From contig JAEMTR010000007.1 in NCBI GenBank assembly GCA_016462245.1, forward strand, positions 1 through 23,867: a stretch of 23,867 bases of DNA. Direction: 5' to 3'. Source of the stretch: Solirubrobacteraceae bacterium. GTDB taxonomy: Bacteria > Actinomycetota > Thermoleophilia > Solirubrobacterales > Solirubrobacteraceae. Position numbers and translations under genes: made by a program. The notes beneath the pieces are model-generated. The model saw only the letters and a list, made by a program, of their open reading frames with translations, had not been told where the DNA came from and did not search any database. Below, piece by piece: positions 7,656 to 14,960 of the stretch; position 1 is the first letter of the stretch; every line of letters begins with the position of its first letter.

Positions 7656-8909
7656 ATGGCCAAAATCTCGACCAGCACAGCCGCCAACGGACTGCCGATC
7701 CATCGCATCGGGATCCCCGGAACGCGCGCCACAACGATCCTTGTTGCCTTCGACGCCGGTGCCCGCACCGAGAGCGCCGAGGAGAACGGGATGGCTCACT
7801 TCCTTGAGCATCTCGTCTTCAAGGGCGGCCAGATTTACGACGATTACCGCAAGGTCAATGAGACCGCTGAGCGGATGGGTGGCTCACTCAACGCCTACAC
7901 CAGCCACGACCTCGTCGCTTTCCACATCACGGTGCGCGCCGAATCGGCGGTCGAAGCGATCGACCTGCTGACCGATTTTGTCGGCCGCCCGAAGCTCGAC
8001 GGCGAAGAGCTCGACAAGGAGCGCGGCGTCGTGATCCAAGAGATTCAGCGCTACAAGGACGAACCGGCATCGGTTGCCGGCGACCTAATTGAACGGGCCG
8101 GCTTCGGCGACCACCCACTCGGCCGCACCGTGCTCGGCCCCGAGCAGCACATCGAGAGCTTCTCGCGCGAGGCGATCGTCGCCTTCCGCGAGCGCCGCTG
8201 GTCAGGGCAGCTTGGCGGCGCCTTCGTCGTCGGCAACTTGGAGCACGTTCCCGCAAACGGCGCAGTTGATGAGTATTTCGGCCGTTTCCCTGCGCTGCCC
8301 GAGGCGCCGGAGCCCGAGGCACCGGCTGCCTTCAAGCCGGTCACCTTGGTCGAGCAGAGAGACAGCAACCAGTCGCACCTGCGGATGCTCTACCAGCCCG
8401 AGCTTGACCCCAGCGACGCCAGCCAGCGCGTCGCCTTTGGGATCTACTCAACGCTACTCGGCGGTTCGATGGGCTCGCGCCTGTTCGACGAGATCCGCGA
8501 GCAGCGCGGACTCGCCTACTCGGTCTTTGCGATGGCCCACATCGCTAGCGACTACAGCGCGCTGGTCTTGGGAGCCGGGCTGGAGTCGGCGAAAACGGTC
8601 GAGGCGTTTACGCGGATGAAGGAGATCGTTGGCGAGCTTGCCGCCGACGGACCGACCGAAGAAGAGGTCGAACGGGCGCGAGCCTACGTCGCCGGTCGCC
8701 GCGTGCTCTCGTTCGAGAGCACCAACTCGGTCGCCGGTTACGCAGCCGGCAGAGCGATCGTCCATCGTGAAAGCTTCGACCCGGACGACGCAATCGCCGC
8801 AATCGACGCCGTTACCTACGACCAGGTGGCTGAGGCCGCGCGGCGCGTAAACCCTGAAGAACTCTCGATTGCCTGCGTCGGACCGCACGAAAACAGCGAG
8901 TTTTCCTAG
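7656..8909 (+). CDS. M16 family zinc peptidase (processing peptidase/insulinase type)
   Basis: The 417-residue protein has the inverted zinc motif HFLEH (H48, E51, H52). The third ligand is probably E129 in ERGVVIQEI, with E122 as helper acid. Other family blocks are NAYTSHDLVAFH (79-90) and, in the C-terminal half, GGSMGSRLFDEIREQRGLAYS, the Arg/Tyr substrate-binding segment. One gene thus carries both the catalytic and the inactive half-domain, as in the B. subtilis MlpA/YmxG-type enzymes. In many bacteria such a gene sits near pnp, but here it stands between ftsE (divergent) and a sigma factor. The start is the first in-frame ATG, with no Shine-Dalgarno, so a leaderless message is possible. 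Substrates are unknown; it is probably cytoplasmic because no signal peptide is seen. Confidence 0.93.
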   Translation: MAKISTSTAANGLPIHRIGIPGTRATTILVAFDAGARTESAEENGMAHFLEHLVFKGGQIYDDYRKVNETAERMGGSLNAYTSHDLVAFHITVRAESAVEAIDLLTDFVGRPKLDGEELDKERGVVIQEIQRYKDEPASVAGDLIERAGFGDHPLGRTVLGPEQHIESFSREAIVAFRERRWSGQLGGAFVVGNLEHVPANGAVDEYFGRFPALPEAPEPEAPAAFKPVTLVEQRDSNQSHLRMLYQPELDPSDASQRVAFGIYSTLLGGSMGSRLFDEIREQRGLAYSVFAMAHIASDYSALVLGAGLESAKTVEAFTRMKEIVGELAADGPTEEEVERARAYVAGRRVLSFESTNSVAGYAAGRAIVHRESFDPDDAIAAIDAVTYDQVAEAARRVNPEELSIACVGPHENSEFS

Positions 8910-8968
8910 CGTTTATCGAATTATCGGGCGCAAGCGTCACAAAAGGGGAGTACCGTTGTCTGAAGTTC

Positions 8969-8973
8969 AGGAG
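8969..8973 (+). promoter_or_regulatory. Ribosome binding site of the ECF sigma factor gene
   Basis: AGGAG lies five bases before the GTG at 8979. It fixes a non-ATG start for the sigma factor. Confidence 0.75.
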
Positions 8974-8978
8974 CACCG

Positions 8979-10406
8979 GTGACACCTCACATTTCCGTAT
9001 CTCTACTAGGAACGCAGTCCGACGAGCGGCTGGCGTCGCTCGCTGGCTCCGGCCACGAGCGCGCCTTCGAGGCGATCGTCGGGCGTTACAGCAAGGCGCT
9101 AACTCGCTATGCCCAGCGTTTTCTAGGTGAGGCACGGGCCGAAGAGGTAGTCCAAGCGGCGTTCTTAAGTGCCTGGTCGGCGCTGACTACGGGAACCGAG
9201 GTCCGCGATCTGCGGCCTTGGCTCTACCGAATTGTCCACAACGGAGCCCTGAACGCAATGAACCGATCTGAATCTGGCGATCTTGAACTAATCGAAGCGA
9301 CCGACGGAGCGCTGAGCCCGCACGCAATCCTCGAACAGAACGAAGAGGTGCGTAGCGCACTGAACGTGATCGCCGAGCTGCCTGAGCGCCAGCGCGCCGC
9401 GCTGCTCGCGGTTGCCGTCGACGGCCGCGCCCACGCCGACGTTGCCGCCGACCTTGGCGTCAGCGACGCTGGCGTTCGTCAGCTCGTTCACCGCGCGCGC
9501 GTGCAGGTCCGCACCGCGGTGACAGCACTCACTCCACTTCCGCTCGCGCTCTGGCTCGCCGACGCCCAGCGCGGCCCTTCTCCTGATGTAAGCCACCGAA
9601 TTGCCGAGATTCTCGCAGACGGTGGCGGCAATGCGCTGGCAAGCAGTGCGATGAAGGCGAGCGCGATTGTCGTCTCGGTCGCAGCGGTCGCAACGGCAGC
9701 GCCGAAGGTCAGCCAGGTCGTCGAGCAAGGCAGCAAGTCCGAGCCTGCCGCGGCGATCCTTCGCGCCAGCGCAGCCGGAGCCACTGCGCTCGGTGGCGGC
9801 GACCCGGCGGCAGCGCTGATTCCAGGGCTTGGCCTCGGCTCCAGCGACACGGGCCGCAGCGGCGCTAACAGCCGAGGAACGGCCGACATTGATTCAGCCC
9901 CCGGCGCCCCAGTCGCCGGCGACCAGCCCGCAGCCTTTGGTGCCCCCGGCCAAACACCCCCGGGGCAGCCGTACGGCCAGGAGCGCAGCCCCGTGTTCGC
10001 ACCGCTGCCCGATATGCGCAGGCCTAACGGCGGCCGCGATGACCGCGGCGGCAACTCGCAGCCCGGCGGTGACAACGGCGCGCCTAGCCAACCATCACAG
10101 CCGCCGGTGAGCACGCCAGCGCCAAGGAAGCCGGATAACAGCGGCCCCGGCGGTGGCAAGGGCGAAGAGAAGCCCAACGCGCCGGGCACGCCAAGCAAGC
10201 CTGACAATCCCAGCAAGCCCGACAATCCAAGCAAGCCCGACAATCCCAGCAAGCCCGACAATCCAAGCAAGCCTGACAAGCCAAGCAAGCCCGACAAGCC
10301 AAGCAAGCCCGATAGCAGCGGCGACGACAAACCGAGCGCCCCAAGCAGGCCCGGCGACGGCAAGTCGGATCAGAAGCCTAGGAACCCCAAGCCCAGCGAC
10401 GACTGA
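8979..10406 (+). CDS. ECF-type sigma factor with long C-terminal Pro/Ser/Lys/Asp repeat tail
   Basis: The N-terminal 185 residues are an ECF sigma factor. Region 2 covers about 15-96 (RAFEAIVGRYSKALTRYAQR, AEEVVQAAFLSAW, DLRPWLYRIVHN) and region 4 about 127-182 (LPERQRAALLAVAVDG, then the helix-turn-helix HADVAADLGVSDAGVRQLVHRAR). The tail runs from about 186 to 475. It has a conserved-looking linker (PLPLALWLAD), a short hydrophobic stretch at 227-241 (ASAIVVSVAAVATAA) that could be a weak membrane helix, and a low-complexity Gly/Pro/Ser segment. Residues 405-446 are seven six-residue units of PSKPDN/PSKPDK type. Total length 475 compares with about 180-200 for a minimal ECF factor. No anti-sigma gene is adjacent, so the tail is the best candidate for control or localisation. 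The GTG start has a good AGGAG five bases upstream. The gene is convergent with nadA, 36 bases apart. Confidence 0.88.
   Translation: MTPHISVSLLGTQSDERLASLAGSGHERAFEAIVGRYSKALTRYAQRFLGEARAEEVVQAAFLSAWSALTTGTEVRDLRPWLYRIVHNGALNAMNRSESGDLELIEATDGALSPHAILEQNEEVRSALNVIAELPERQRAALLAVAVDGRAHADVAADLGVSDAGVRQLVHRARVQVRTAVTALTPLPLALWLADAQRGPSPDVSHRIAEILADGGGNALASSAMKASAIVVSVAAVATAAPKVSQVVEQGSKSEPAAAILRASAAGATALGGGDPAAALIPGLGLGSSDTGRSGANSRGTADIDSAPGAPVAGDQPAAFGAPGQTPPGQPYGQERSPVFAPLPDMRRPNGGRDDRGGNSQPGGDNGAPSQPSQPPVSTPAPRKPDNSGPGGGKGEEKPNAPGTPSKPDNPSKPDNPSKPDNPSKPDNPSKPDKPSKPDKPSKPDSSGDDKPSAPSRPGDGKSDQKPRNPKPSDD
10191..10316 (+). repeat. Seven-unit 18-bp in-frame tandem repeat in the sigma factor tail
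   Basis: Seven consecutive 18-base units of the form CC(A/C)AGCAAGCC(T/C)GA(C/T)A(A/G)(T/G/C) encode PSKPDN (units 1-4), PSKPDK (units 5-6) and PSKPDS (unit 7). Units 1-4 alternate CCA and CCC as first codon, so a 36-base double unit appears to have been duplicated. No partial unit breaks the frame. Confidence 0.9.
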
Positions 10407-10442
10407 AGCGTGCTCCAGCTTCCCCGCGCTCAACCCGCGTCT

Positions 10443-11465
10443 CTAAGGGTTGATCGAGACCATCCGCTCAATCGGCACTCTCGCTAGCTCGGCTATTCCC
10501 GGCTCAACCTTGACCTCGCCGCTGCCGTCGCGCAGCGTGTCGCGCAGCTTCTCCAGCGTAATCATCTTCATGTAGCGGCAGCTCGCCTCAGCGTTGGCGG
10601 GGATGAAGTTGACGTCGGGCGCGGCCTGCTGGAGCGGATAGAGCATCCCGACCTCGGTCGCGACGATCACGTCGCGCTTGGAGCCCTCGGCCTTGGCCTT
10701 TTCGGCGTAACCAATCATCCCGCCGGTCGAGAGCATCTGCACGCCTTCAGCGCCGACGTCACCGGCGGCGACGTATTCCATTATCGAAGTAACGCAGCCG
10801 CACTCCGGGTGGATTAGAAAGTCGGCGCCGGGGTGCTCGCCGCGCACGCGCGTGATGTCGTCGGGGCGAATCCCAGCGTGAACGTGGCATTCACCGTCCC
10901 AGATGTGCATCGGATGATGGCCGGTAATCTTTTGAACGTAGGCGCCGAGGAACATGTCGGGGCCAAAGCAGATCTCAACATCGGGGCCATGCTCGGCGAT
11001 TATGTGGTTGACGACGGCAACGGCGTTTGACGAAGTGCAGCAGTAATCGGTCAAAGCCTTGATCGCGGCCGTCGTGTTGACGTACATCACGGTGATCGCC
11101 TCTGGGTAGCGCTGCTGCCACTGCTCGAGCTGCGGCGCCGTGATTGAATCGGCGAGCGAACAGCCAGCGTCGAGGTCGGGCAGCAGGACGGTCTTCTCGG
11201 GCGCAAGAATCGACGCCGTTTCGGCCATGAAGTGAACGCCACAGAAAGCGATCACTGAGTTTTCAACCTTGGCCGCCTGCTGCGAAAGACCGAGCGAATC
11301 GCCAACGTAATCGGCTACGTCCTGAACCTCAGGGACTTGGTAGTTGTGGGCGAGGATCACGGCATCGCGCGCCTTCGCCAGTTCGCGAACCTCGGCGTGC
11401 AGCTCGGCGATCGCGACACGATCTGGAGCCGGCTCGGACGCCATCGGCAGGTCGAATGAGCTCAT
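10443..11465 (-). CDS. nadA: Quinolinate synthase NadA
   Basis: NadA condenses iminoaspartate with dihydroxyacetone phosphate to quinolinate in de novo NAD synthesis, using an oxygen-sensitive [4Fe-4S] cluster. The three expected cluster cysteines are C75 (FCGVHFMAET), C222 (HPECGC) and C296 (NAEASCRYMK). Substrate-binding blocks AHNYQ (39-43), YCCTSSNAV (141-149) and STGGM (246-250) are present. The length of 340 residues is normal. The ATG overlaps the nadC stop in an ATGA (11465-11462), so the two are coupled. A second Met at residue 8 is possible but the coupled one is preferred. nadB (aspartate oxidase) is not next to it. Confidence 0.97.
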   Translation of the reverse strand: MSSFDLPMASEPAPDRVAIAELHAEVRELAKARDAVILAHNYQVPEVQDVADYVGDSLGLSQQAAKVENSVIAFCGVHFMAETASILAPEKTVLLPDLDAGCSLADSITAPQLEQWQQRYPEAITVMYVNTTAAIKALTDYCCTSSNAVAVVNHIIAEHGPDVEICFGPDMFLGAYVQKITGHHPMHIWDGECHVHAGIRPDDITRVRGEHPGADFLIHPECGCVTSIMEYVAAGDVGAEGVQMLSTGGMIGYAEKAKAEGSKRDVIVATEVGMLYPLQQAAPDVNFIPANAEASCRYMKMITLEKLRDTLRDGSGEVKVEPGIAELARVPIERMVSINP

Positions 11466-12304
11466 CGCTCGACCTCAACGATCAGCGATAGATCTAAAGC
11501 AGCTGCTGAATGAGTGATCGCGCCCACCGATATGAATTGTACGCCGCTGGCGGCAATCTCGGCCACGCTCGTCAGCGTTACGCCACCGCTGGCCTCGAGC
11601 TCGGCGCGCCCGCTTACGTGAGCGACGACATCGCTTAGCTCTGTCGGGGTCATGTTGTCGAGCAGCAGCCGTTCGGCCCCGGCCGCAATCGCCTCGTCGA
11701 CCTGATCAAGGTTGCCGCACTCGACCTCCAGCGGCAGCTCCGCATCGGCGGCCCTCGCGCCGGCAACGGCGGCGGCAATCCCGCCCGCCATCTCGATGTG
11801 GTTCTCCTTGATCAGATAGGCGTCCGATAGGCCGATGCGGTGGTTCTTGCCTCCTCCGGCGACGACTGCCGCCTTCTCCAGCAGCCGCATCCCTGGCGTC
11901 GTCTTGCGCGTGTCAAGAATCTGCGCGCCCGTTCCCTCGACGGCCTTCACATAGCGCGCCGCGGCTGTCGCGACGCCGCTCAGGTGGGCGAGCAGGTTGA
12001 GCGCACTGCGCTCACCACTGATCACAGCTCGGGCATCGCCGCGGACGCCCAGCACCGGCCCATCCTCGCGCCATAGCCCCTCTTCGCTGAGCTGCGTGAA
12101 CTGGGCCGCTGGATCGAGCGCGCTGAAGACTGCCTTGGCGGCCTCGAGCCCAAAGATCACTCCGGGAGCCTTCTGCGTCACGACCGCTGCAGCCGTGCTG
12201 CCAGCAGGCACCGTCGCTAGAGCCGTTCGATCGCCATCGCCGAGATCTTCGGCCAGTGCGACAGCCACAAGGTGGTCTAGCTCGCGCCGGGTCGCCTGAT
12301 CCAT
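11462..12304 (-). CDS. nadC: Nicotinate-nucleotide pyrophosphorylase (carboxylating), NadC
   Basis: NadC converts quinolinate and PRPP to nicotinate mononucleotide, CO2 and pyrophosphate, the step after NadA. The 280-residue protein has the family order: N-terminal EDLGDGDRT (19-27), ERSALNLLAHLSGVAT (98-113), DTRKTTPGMRLLEKAAV (131-147), GGGKNHRIGLSD (150-161), KENHI, LLLDNM and a C-terminal ASGGV / FISVGAITHSA phosphate-binding barrel end. The ATG at 12304-12302 is 17 bases after the decarboxylase stop, with only a weak Shine-Dalgarno, and the stop overlaps nadA. Confidence 0.97.
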   Translation of the reverse strand: MDQATRRELDHLVAVALAEDLGDGDRTALATVPAGSTAAAVVTQKAPGVIFGLEAAKAVFSALDPAAQFTQLSEEGLWREDGPVLGVRGDARAVISGERSALNLLAHLSGVATAAARYVKAVEGTGAQILDTRKTTPGMRLLEKAAVVAGGGKNHRIGLSDAYLIKENHIEMAGGIAAAVAGARAADAELPLEVECGNLDQVDEAIAAGAERLLLDNMTPTELSDVVAHVSGRAELEASGGVTLTSVAEIAASGVQFISVGAITHSAAALDLSLIVEVER

Positions 12305-12321
12305 AGAGAGAGCCTAGGGAA

Positions 12322-13806
12322 TCAGGCTGGGCGCTCTTCGCGCAAGACAGCAATAGTTGTCAGCGTTGGGTCGCTGGCACCGTGCAAGCGCGAACCGGCT
12401 GCGGCAGTTGCTCGCAGGTGCTCGATTACGTCAGCGCTGACTCGCTCACCTGGCAGCAGCGCAGGAATGCCGGGCGGATAGCCAGCAATCGACTCGCATG
12501 ATATTCGGCCGATCGCGTGATCGAGCGCGATCACTTCGGCCTCGCCGAGGAAGGCCTCGCGCGGCGCAACGACGCAGCCGCCGGATACCCCGGGCCGCTT
12601 GACCGGCGTGACATCGACGGCGCCGCGACTCAGCTCAGCGGCGCTCGCTTCGACGGCCGTTACAAGACGGTCGAGCTGCTCGTCGGTTTCAGCCAAGCCG
12701 ACGACGAACACAACCGTCGCCTGAGCAGCCATCTCGGGATGGACGTCGTGCCGATCGCACAGCTCCGTGAGGAACTCGAGCCCGGTGCAGCCAACTGCGC
12801 GGACGTCGAGCACGATCCGGATCGGATCGAAGCCGGCGATTCCCGGCCGCCCAACGAAGCTCTCGTCGACGAGCTTTATCTTGTCGATCGCCGCGAGCCG
12901 CTCGCGCACTCCGACCAGCTTCGCAAGCGTCTGGCCGAGCAATTCCTCGCCGCAGGTCGCCAACTGGCGGCGGGCAGCGTCGAGCGAGGCGAGCAGCAGC
13001 GTGCTCTGGCTGGTCGAGCGCAGGATCCGAATCGCGCGACCGAGCGCAGCTTCGTCAATTCGCTCGCTGCTACCAAGGTGAAGGATTGCGCTCTGCGTCA
13101 TCGAGCCACCAAGCTTGTGCGTGCTCGTGAGAACGGCGTCGGCGCCGAGCGCGAGCGCGCTCGGCGGCAGATCGGGGTGGAAGCCCAGATGCGCGCCCCA
13201 CGCCTGATCGACGACCAGCGCCACACCGGCGGCGTGCGCTACCTCGACGCAGCCAGCGACATCGGCCGTCAGCCCGTAATAGGTCGGAGAGACGATGAAC
13301 GCGGTTCGCACCTCGGGGTGCTCGGCCAGCAGCGCGCCGAGCTTGGCCGGCTCAACTCCGAGCGCCATCCCCAGCTCGCTGTCGTACTCAGGTTCGATGA
13401 AGATTGGGTTGCCACCGCTGAGGACGAGGCCGTCGACGATCGAGGCGTGAGAGTTGCGCTGGGCGACGATCCGGCGCCCGAGCGGTGCTAGCGCGAGGCA
13501 GAGCGCGTGGTTGCCCTGGGACGCGCCGTTGGTCAGGAACCAGCTCTTTTCGGCACCGTAGGCCTCAGCGGCCAGCGCCTCAGCGAGCGAATAAGCGGTC
13601 GGTGCCGGGCCGTCGTCGATCCCGTCAATTCCCTGCGCTAGGTCGTGAGAGAGGGCAGCTTCGCCGATCGCCGCAACGAAAGCATCGTCGGCTCCTGCAC
13701 CCCCTTTGTGGCCAGGTACGTGGAAACGGGCGGGCTGGCGCGCGGCGTAGTTGGCAATTGCGTCTAGATACGGCGCGCGCGACTGGTCGTGATCGGCGGA
13801 GCTCAC
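12322..13806 (-). CDS. PLP-dependent Orn/Lys/Arg decarboxylase family protein
   Basis: The 494-residue protein is a fold-type I, group III amino-acid decarboxylase like B. subtilis SpeA/YaaO. It has FHVPGHKGG (28-36), FLTNGASQGN (90-99), RNSHASIVDG (117-126), the PLP-ring Asp in VVDQAWGAHLGFH (D200) and the Schiff-base Lys K231 in STHKLGGSMTQSA. The C-terminal domain contains SIAGYPPGIPALLPGE, typical of the family. The common DEA(H/W)GAH motif reads DQAWGAH here, so the acidic residue after the PLP Asp is Gln. It is expected to release CO2 from lysine, ornithine or arginine to give cadaverine, putrescine or agmatine; sequence alone does not say which. The GTG start overlaps the prfB stop in a GTGA, suggesting coupled translation. 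No polyamine genes are nearby. Confidence 0.88.
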   Translation of the reverse strand: MSSADHDQSRAPYLDAIANYAARQPARFHVPGHKGGAGADDAFVAAIGEAALSHDLAQGIDGIDDGPAPTAYSLAEALAAEAYGAEKSWFLTNGASQGNHALCLALAPLGRRIVAQRNSHASIVDGLVLSGGNPIFIEPEYDSELGMALGVEPAKLGALLAEHPEVRTAFIVSPTYYGLTADVAGCVEVAHAAGVALVVDQAWGAHLGFHPDLPPSALALGADAVLTSTHKLGGSMTQSAILHLGSSERIDEAALGRAIRILRSTSQSTLLLASLDAARRQLATCGEELLGQTLAKLVGVRERLAAIDKIKLVDESFVGRPGIAGFDPIRIVLDVRAVGCTGLEFLTELCDRHDVHPEMAAQATVVFVVGLAETDEQLDRLVTAVEASAAELSRGAVDVTPVKRPGVSGGCVVAPREAFLGEAEVIALDHAIGRISCESIAGYPPGIPALLPGERVSADVIEHLRATAAAGSRLHGASDPTLTTIAVLREERPA

Positions 13807-14915
13807 TTAGCGCCGCTCGATCGCAGCAGCTCGGCGCGAACGAATTCGTCGAGATCGCCATCGAGCACACGCTGGGCATCGCCGATCTCGACATCGGTGC
13901 GGTGATCCTTGACCATCGTGTAAGGGTGGAGAACGTAGGAGCGGATCTGCGAGCCAAAGTTGACGTCCTGACTTTCACCCTTCTCGGCCGCGATCTCGTC
14001 GGAACGAAGGCGCTCTTCGAGCTCGAGCAACTTTGCCCGCAGCATCTTCATCGCCGTCTCCTTATTCGACGACTGCGAGCGCTCGTTCTGGCATTGAACG
14101 ACGATCCCACTTGGACGGTGCGTGATTCGCACCGCGGAGTCGGTCTTGTTGACGTGCTGGCCACCGGCGCCGGAAGCGCGGTAGGTGTCGATCTGAAGGT
14201 CGTCGTCCTCGATCGTGACGCCTTCGATCTGATCAACGACAGGCGCGACTTCAACGCCGGCGAACGAGGTTTGACGGCGGCTTGCGGAATCAAACGGAGA
14301 GAGGCGAACGAGGCGGTGGACGCCGCGCTCGGCGCAGAAGAGCCCGTAAGCATTCTCGCCTGAGGCTTTGAAGGTGGCTGATTTGATTCCGGCCTCCTCG
14401 CCCGCGCTGGCCTCCAGCAGTTCGACTTCAAAGCCACGGCTCTCAGCCCAGCGCATCATCATCCTTAAGACCATCTCGGCCCAGTCCTGAGCGTCGGTGC
14501 CTCCAGCGCCGGCGTTGACCGTTACGAGCGCGTCACCGGCGTCGTAGTCGCCAGCAAAGAGGCGCTCTTCTTCGAACGCCGCCAGCCGCCGCTCAACGTC
14601 GATTAGTTGACCTTCAAATTCACCGGCCAGAGATGGGTCTTCGTCGACCAGCTCCAACATCGTCGCAAGGTCGTCGCCGTCGTTTGACAGCTCTTGCCAG
14701 CGCTCAAGGCGGCGTGACGCGCGCGCGTGCTCAGCGCTGACTTGGGCCGCTTGATCTTGGTTGTCCCAGAACCCCTCGGCGCCCATCCGGCTCTCAAGCT
14801 CAGCGACCTCAGCGGCGAGCGCGTCGGGGTCAAGGAAGCTCGACAGCTCGCTCAGCTGCTCAGTTACTGCGCTGAGGCGCTGCGGCGCTGACTCGAGATT
14901 TGGTCCAGTAGCCAC
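13803..14915 (-). CDS. prfB: Peptide chain release factor 2, without programmed frameshift
   Basis: RF2 reads UGA/UAA stops and triggers peptide release. The 370-residue product has the SPF recognition tripeptide at 206-208 (VRLSPFDSASRRQTSF) and the catalytic GGQ at 251-253 (SGAGGQHVNKTDSAVRITH). The whole protein lies in one frame, so there is no +1 frameshift as in E. coli prfB. At the equivalent place (residues 28-29) the codons are CTT GAC where the classic site reads CTT TGA C. The start is GTG at 14915-14913 with a weak Shine-Dalgarno, 45 bases after the secA stop. Position behind secA is conserved in Gram-positives. Confidence 0.96.
   Translation of the reverse strand: MATGPNLESAPQRLSAVTEQLSELSSFLDPDALAAEVAELESRMGAEGFWDNQDQAAQVSAEHARASRRLERWQELSNDGDDLATMLELVDEDPSLAGEFEGQLIDVERRLAAFEEERLFAGDYDAGDALVTVNAGAGGTDAQDWAEMVLRMMMRWAESRGFEVELLEASAGEEAGIKSATFKASGENAYGLFCAERGVHRLVRLSPFDSASRRQTSFAGVEVAPVVDQIEGVTIEDDDLQIDTYRASGAGGQHVNKTDSAVRITHRPSGIVVQCQNERSQSSNKETAMKMLRAKLLELEERLRSDEIAAEKGESQDVNFGSQIRSYVLHPYTMVKDHRTDVEIGDAQRVLDGDLDEFVRAELLRSSGAK
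14829..14834 (-). other. Fossil of the prfB +1 frameshift site
   Basis: On the minus strand the in-frame codons CTT-GAC (Leu28-Asp29) follow ELSSF. Removing one T from the classic slippery sequence CTT-T-GAC gives exactly this. No Shine-Dalgarno-like stimulator remains upstream (CTGTCGAGCTTC). The link to loss of the frameshift is inference. Confidence 0.5.
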
Positions 14916-14960
14916 GACTGGCGACGCTAGCAGCGAAGCGGCCTGCTCGCAGGGCGCTGC

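Noticed and set aside
10191..10316. CRISPR-like direct repeats
   Set aside because: Units are contiguous with no spacers and keep a protein frame.
9488..10363. Minus-strand frame with GLLGLS collagen-like repeats
   Set aside because: It is the antisense image of the PSKPDN repeat of the sigma factor, whose sense frame has a good start, ribosome site and conserved domains.
12517..13491. Open frame of 324 codons on the plus strand
   Set aside because: Antisense to the PLP decarboxylase; Arg/Glu/Asp-rich composition and no family pattern.
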